Position numbers and translations under genes: made by a program
Source: Oscillospiraceae bacterium
GTDB taxonomy: Bacteria > Bacillota > Clostridia > Oscillospirales > Ruminococcaceae
Length of the DNA stretch: 6,727 bases
Direction: 5' to 3'
Assembly (NCBI GenBank): GCA_017848155.1
Contig: JAGAKC010000158.1
Location: 1 to 6,727, forward strand
Shown: one piece after another, positions 5,754 to 6,727 of the stretch
Numbering within the stretch: the stretch's first letter is position 1
Layout: each line of letters begins with the position of its first letter
The notes under the pieces: model-generated
Seen by the model: only the letters and a program-made list of their open reading frames with translations
What the model was told of the DNA's origin: nothing
Database searches by the model: none

Positions 5754-6478
5754 TGGATAGGATCAATGCTGATAAAATGCATTTCAAAACGCTTAACGAG
5801 TATATCAGAAGATCTCCCGACAGCGAGATAACCGTGGAGAATGTAATTGGTCATCGCTTCATAGGAAGCGGCTGTATCGGCAAGGATATCCACATCCATG
5901 GCATTCCCGGAAATGCTCTCGGAGCATATCTCACCCAATGTGATATCACGGTATACGGAAATGCTCAGGATGCAACCGGCGATGCAATGAACGACGGAAC
6001 CATCACTATTCACGGCAATTGCGGCGACGCCGCAGGCTATGGAATGAGAGACGGCAGGATACTCATCAAGGGCTCGGCAGGATATCGTGCGGGAATACAC
6101 ATGAAACAGTTTGAGGATAAAATACCACTGCTGATGATAGGAGGCGAGGTAGGTGATTTTCTCGCGGAATATCAGGCAGGTGGCAGAATCATCGTTCTCG
6201 GAATAGGAGCTGAGGATCATTGCCCTGTAGGCGAGTTTTGCGGAACGGGAATGCATGGAGGTGTGATATACATCAGAACGGAGTATCCGCCGCAGGATCT
6301 TCCCGTACAGGTATCTGTAAAAGAAGCCGATGACAGTGATAAAGAAAGCATCAGAGATTATATCGACCTTTTTACAAAAAAGTTCGGAGGAGATCCCGAT
6401 GTGCTTCTGAACTCCAAATTCTATAAGCTGACTCCGAATACAAGCAATCCGTATAAGCAGCTATATGTGAATAATTAA
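5753..6478 (+). CDS. gltB3: Glutamate synthase GXGXG-domain subunit
   Basis: This 241-residue protein is the detached third domain of GltB, a right-handed beta-helix that packs against the synthase domain. Four repeat units can be seen with an exact 19-residue period: glycines at 50, 69, 88 and 107, each opening a G-x2-G/Q-x3-G turn ([32 protein letters not shown]) after a short I-x-I/V-x strand. A later glycine-rich part (GGEVGDF, GTGMHGG) continues the helix. The C-terminal 50 residues are polar and may contact partner subunits. No catalytic role is expected. A related domain occurs in formylmethanofuran dehydrogenase subunit C, but the operon context argues for glutamate synthase. The ATG shares one base with the previous stop (TAATG), and GGGAGGG upstream (about 5738-5744) is its ribosome binding site. 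Confidence 0.92.
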   Translation: MDRINADKMHFKTLNEYIRRSPDSEITVENVIGHRFIGSGCIGKDIHIHGIPGNALGAYLTQCDITVYGNAQDATGDAMNDGTITIHGNCGDAAGYGMRDGRILIKGSAGYRAGIHMKQFEDKIPLLMIGGEVGDFLAEYQAGGRIIVLGIGAEDHCPVGEFCGTGMHGGVIYIRTEYPPQDLPVQVSVKEADDSDKESIRDYIDLFTKKFGGDPDVLLNSKFYKLTPNTSNPYKQLYVNN

Positions 6479-6494
6479 GAAAAGAGGCGGGAAT

Positions 6495-6727
6495 GTGAAA
6501 ACACGGTATATCTTCGTGACAGGCGGTGTTGTCTCAGGACTTGGCAAGGGAATTACAGCTGCATCGCTGGGACGGCTTCTCAAAAGCAGGGGCTATAAGG
6601 TCACTCTTCAGAAGTTCGACCCGTATATAAACATCGACCCTGGCACAATGAGCCCTTATCAGCACGGCGAAGTCTTTGTTACAGACGACGGGGCTGAAAC
6701 CGACCTTGATCTTGGACATTACGAGCG
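6495..6727 (+). CDS. pyrG: CTP synthase, N-terminal fragment (cut by window end)
   Basis: CTP synthase converts UTP to CTP using ATP and glutamine. Only the first 77 codons, out of about 535, are in the window. They carry the ATP-binding loop [11 protein letters not shown] (9-19), [15 protein letters not shown] and the [19 protein letters not shown] block with the metal- and UTP-site acidic residues; all are near-invariant in the family. Translation starts at GTG 6495: the overlapping ATG at 6493 is out of frame and meets TGA at once, and the family N-terminus (K-T-R-Y-I-F-V-T) begins exactly there. A purine-rich GAGGCGGG (6484-6491) lies just upstream. It starts 16 bases after the GXGXG gene with no terminator or promoter between, so co-transcription with the glutamate synthase operon is likely. 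Confidence 0.96.
   Translation, partial: MKTRYIFVTGGVVSGLGKGITAASLGRLLKSRGYKVTLQKFDPYINIDPGTMSPYQHGEVFVTDDGAETDLDLGHYE

Noticed and set aside
1..6727. Mobile element, CRISPR, phage, toxin-antitoxin or defence system
   Set aside because: No transposase or integrase motifs, terminal repeats, regular spaced repeats or toxin-like small genes were seen. All coding sequence fits nitrogen and nucleotide metabolism.

Overview
The window is a nitrogen-assimilation locus, most likely from an anaerobic member of the Clostridia/Oscillospirales (a Ruminococcus-like organism). The reasons are a type III glutamine synthetase, a split ferredoxin-style glutamate synthase, strong AAGGAGG-type ribosome binding sites, consensus sigma-A-type promoters, and an AT-rich intergenic region against a more balanced coding composition. 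The genus is an inference from gene content only.

Layout. Bases 1-1049 (minus strand) hold the N-terminal half of type III glutamine synthetase (glnN), cut by the window edge. Bases 1050-1440 are a divergent control region with no gene. From 1441 rightwards runs a tightly packed plus-strand operon: a class II glutamine amidotransferase subunit (1441-2553), an FMN/Fe-S glutamate synthase subunit with an N-terminal 2x[4Fe-4S] domain (2544-4049), a four-cluster polyferredoxin (4069-4518), an FAD/NAD(P)H oxidoreductase (4518-5753) and a GXGXG beta-helix subunit (5753-6478). After 16 bases the 5' end of CTP synthase (pyrG, 6495 onwards) follows and is cut by the window end.

How the genes work together. 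Glutamine synthetase fixes ammonia into glutamine. The five-gene operon is a complete glutamate synthase (GOGAT) whose three large-subunit domains are separate proteins: the amidotransferase releases ammonia from glutamine, the FMN/Fe-S subunit uses it to aminate 2-oxoglutarate, and the GXGXG protein is the structural third domain. A flavoprotein and a polyferredoxin replace the usual GltD subunit as the electron route from NAD(P)H. PyrG is a glutamine consumer and may be read through from the same operon.

The most interesting non-coding signal is in the divergent region. Both outward promoters have near-consensus -35 and extended -10 elements, and each has a TGCAAG-N13/14-CTTGCA inverted repeat placed 8-9 bases upstream of its -35 box, facing the same way relative to its promoter. 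This looks like a shared binding site for one unidentified regulator that coordinates GS and GOGAT. I found no mobile element, CRISPR array, tRNA or rRNA, and no gene family that looks wholly new.
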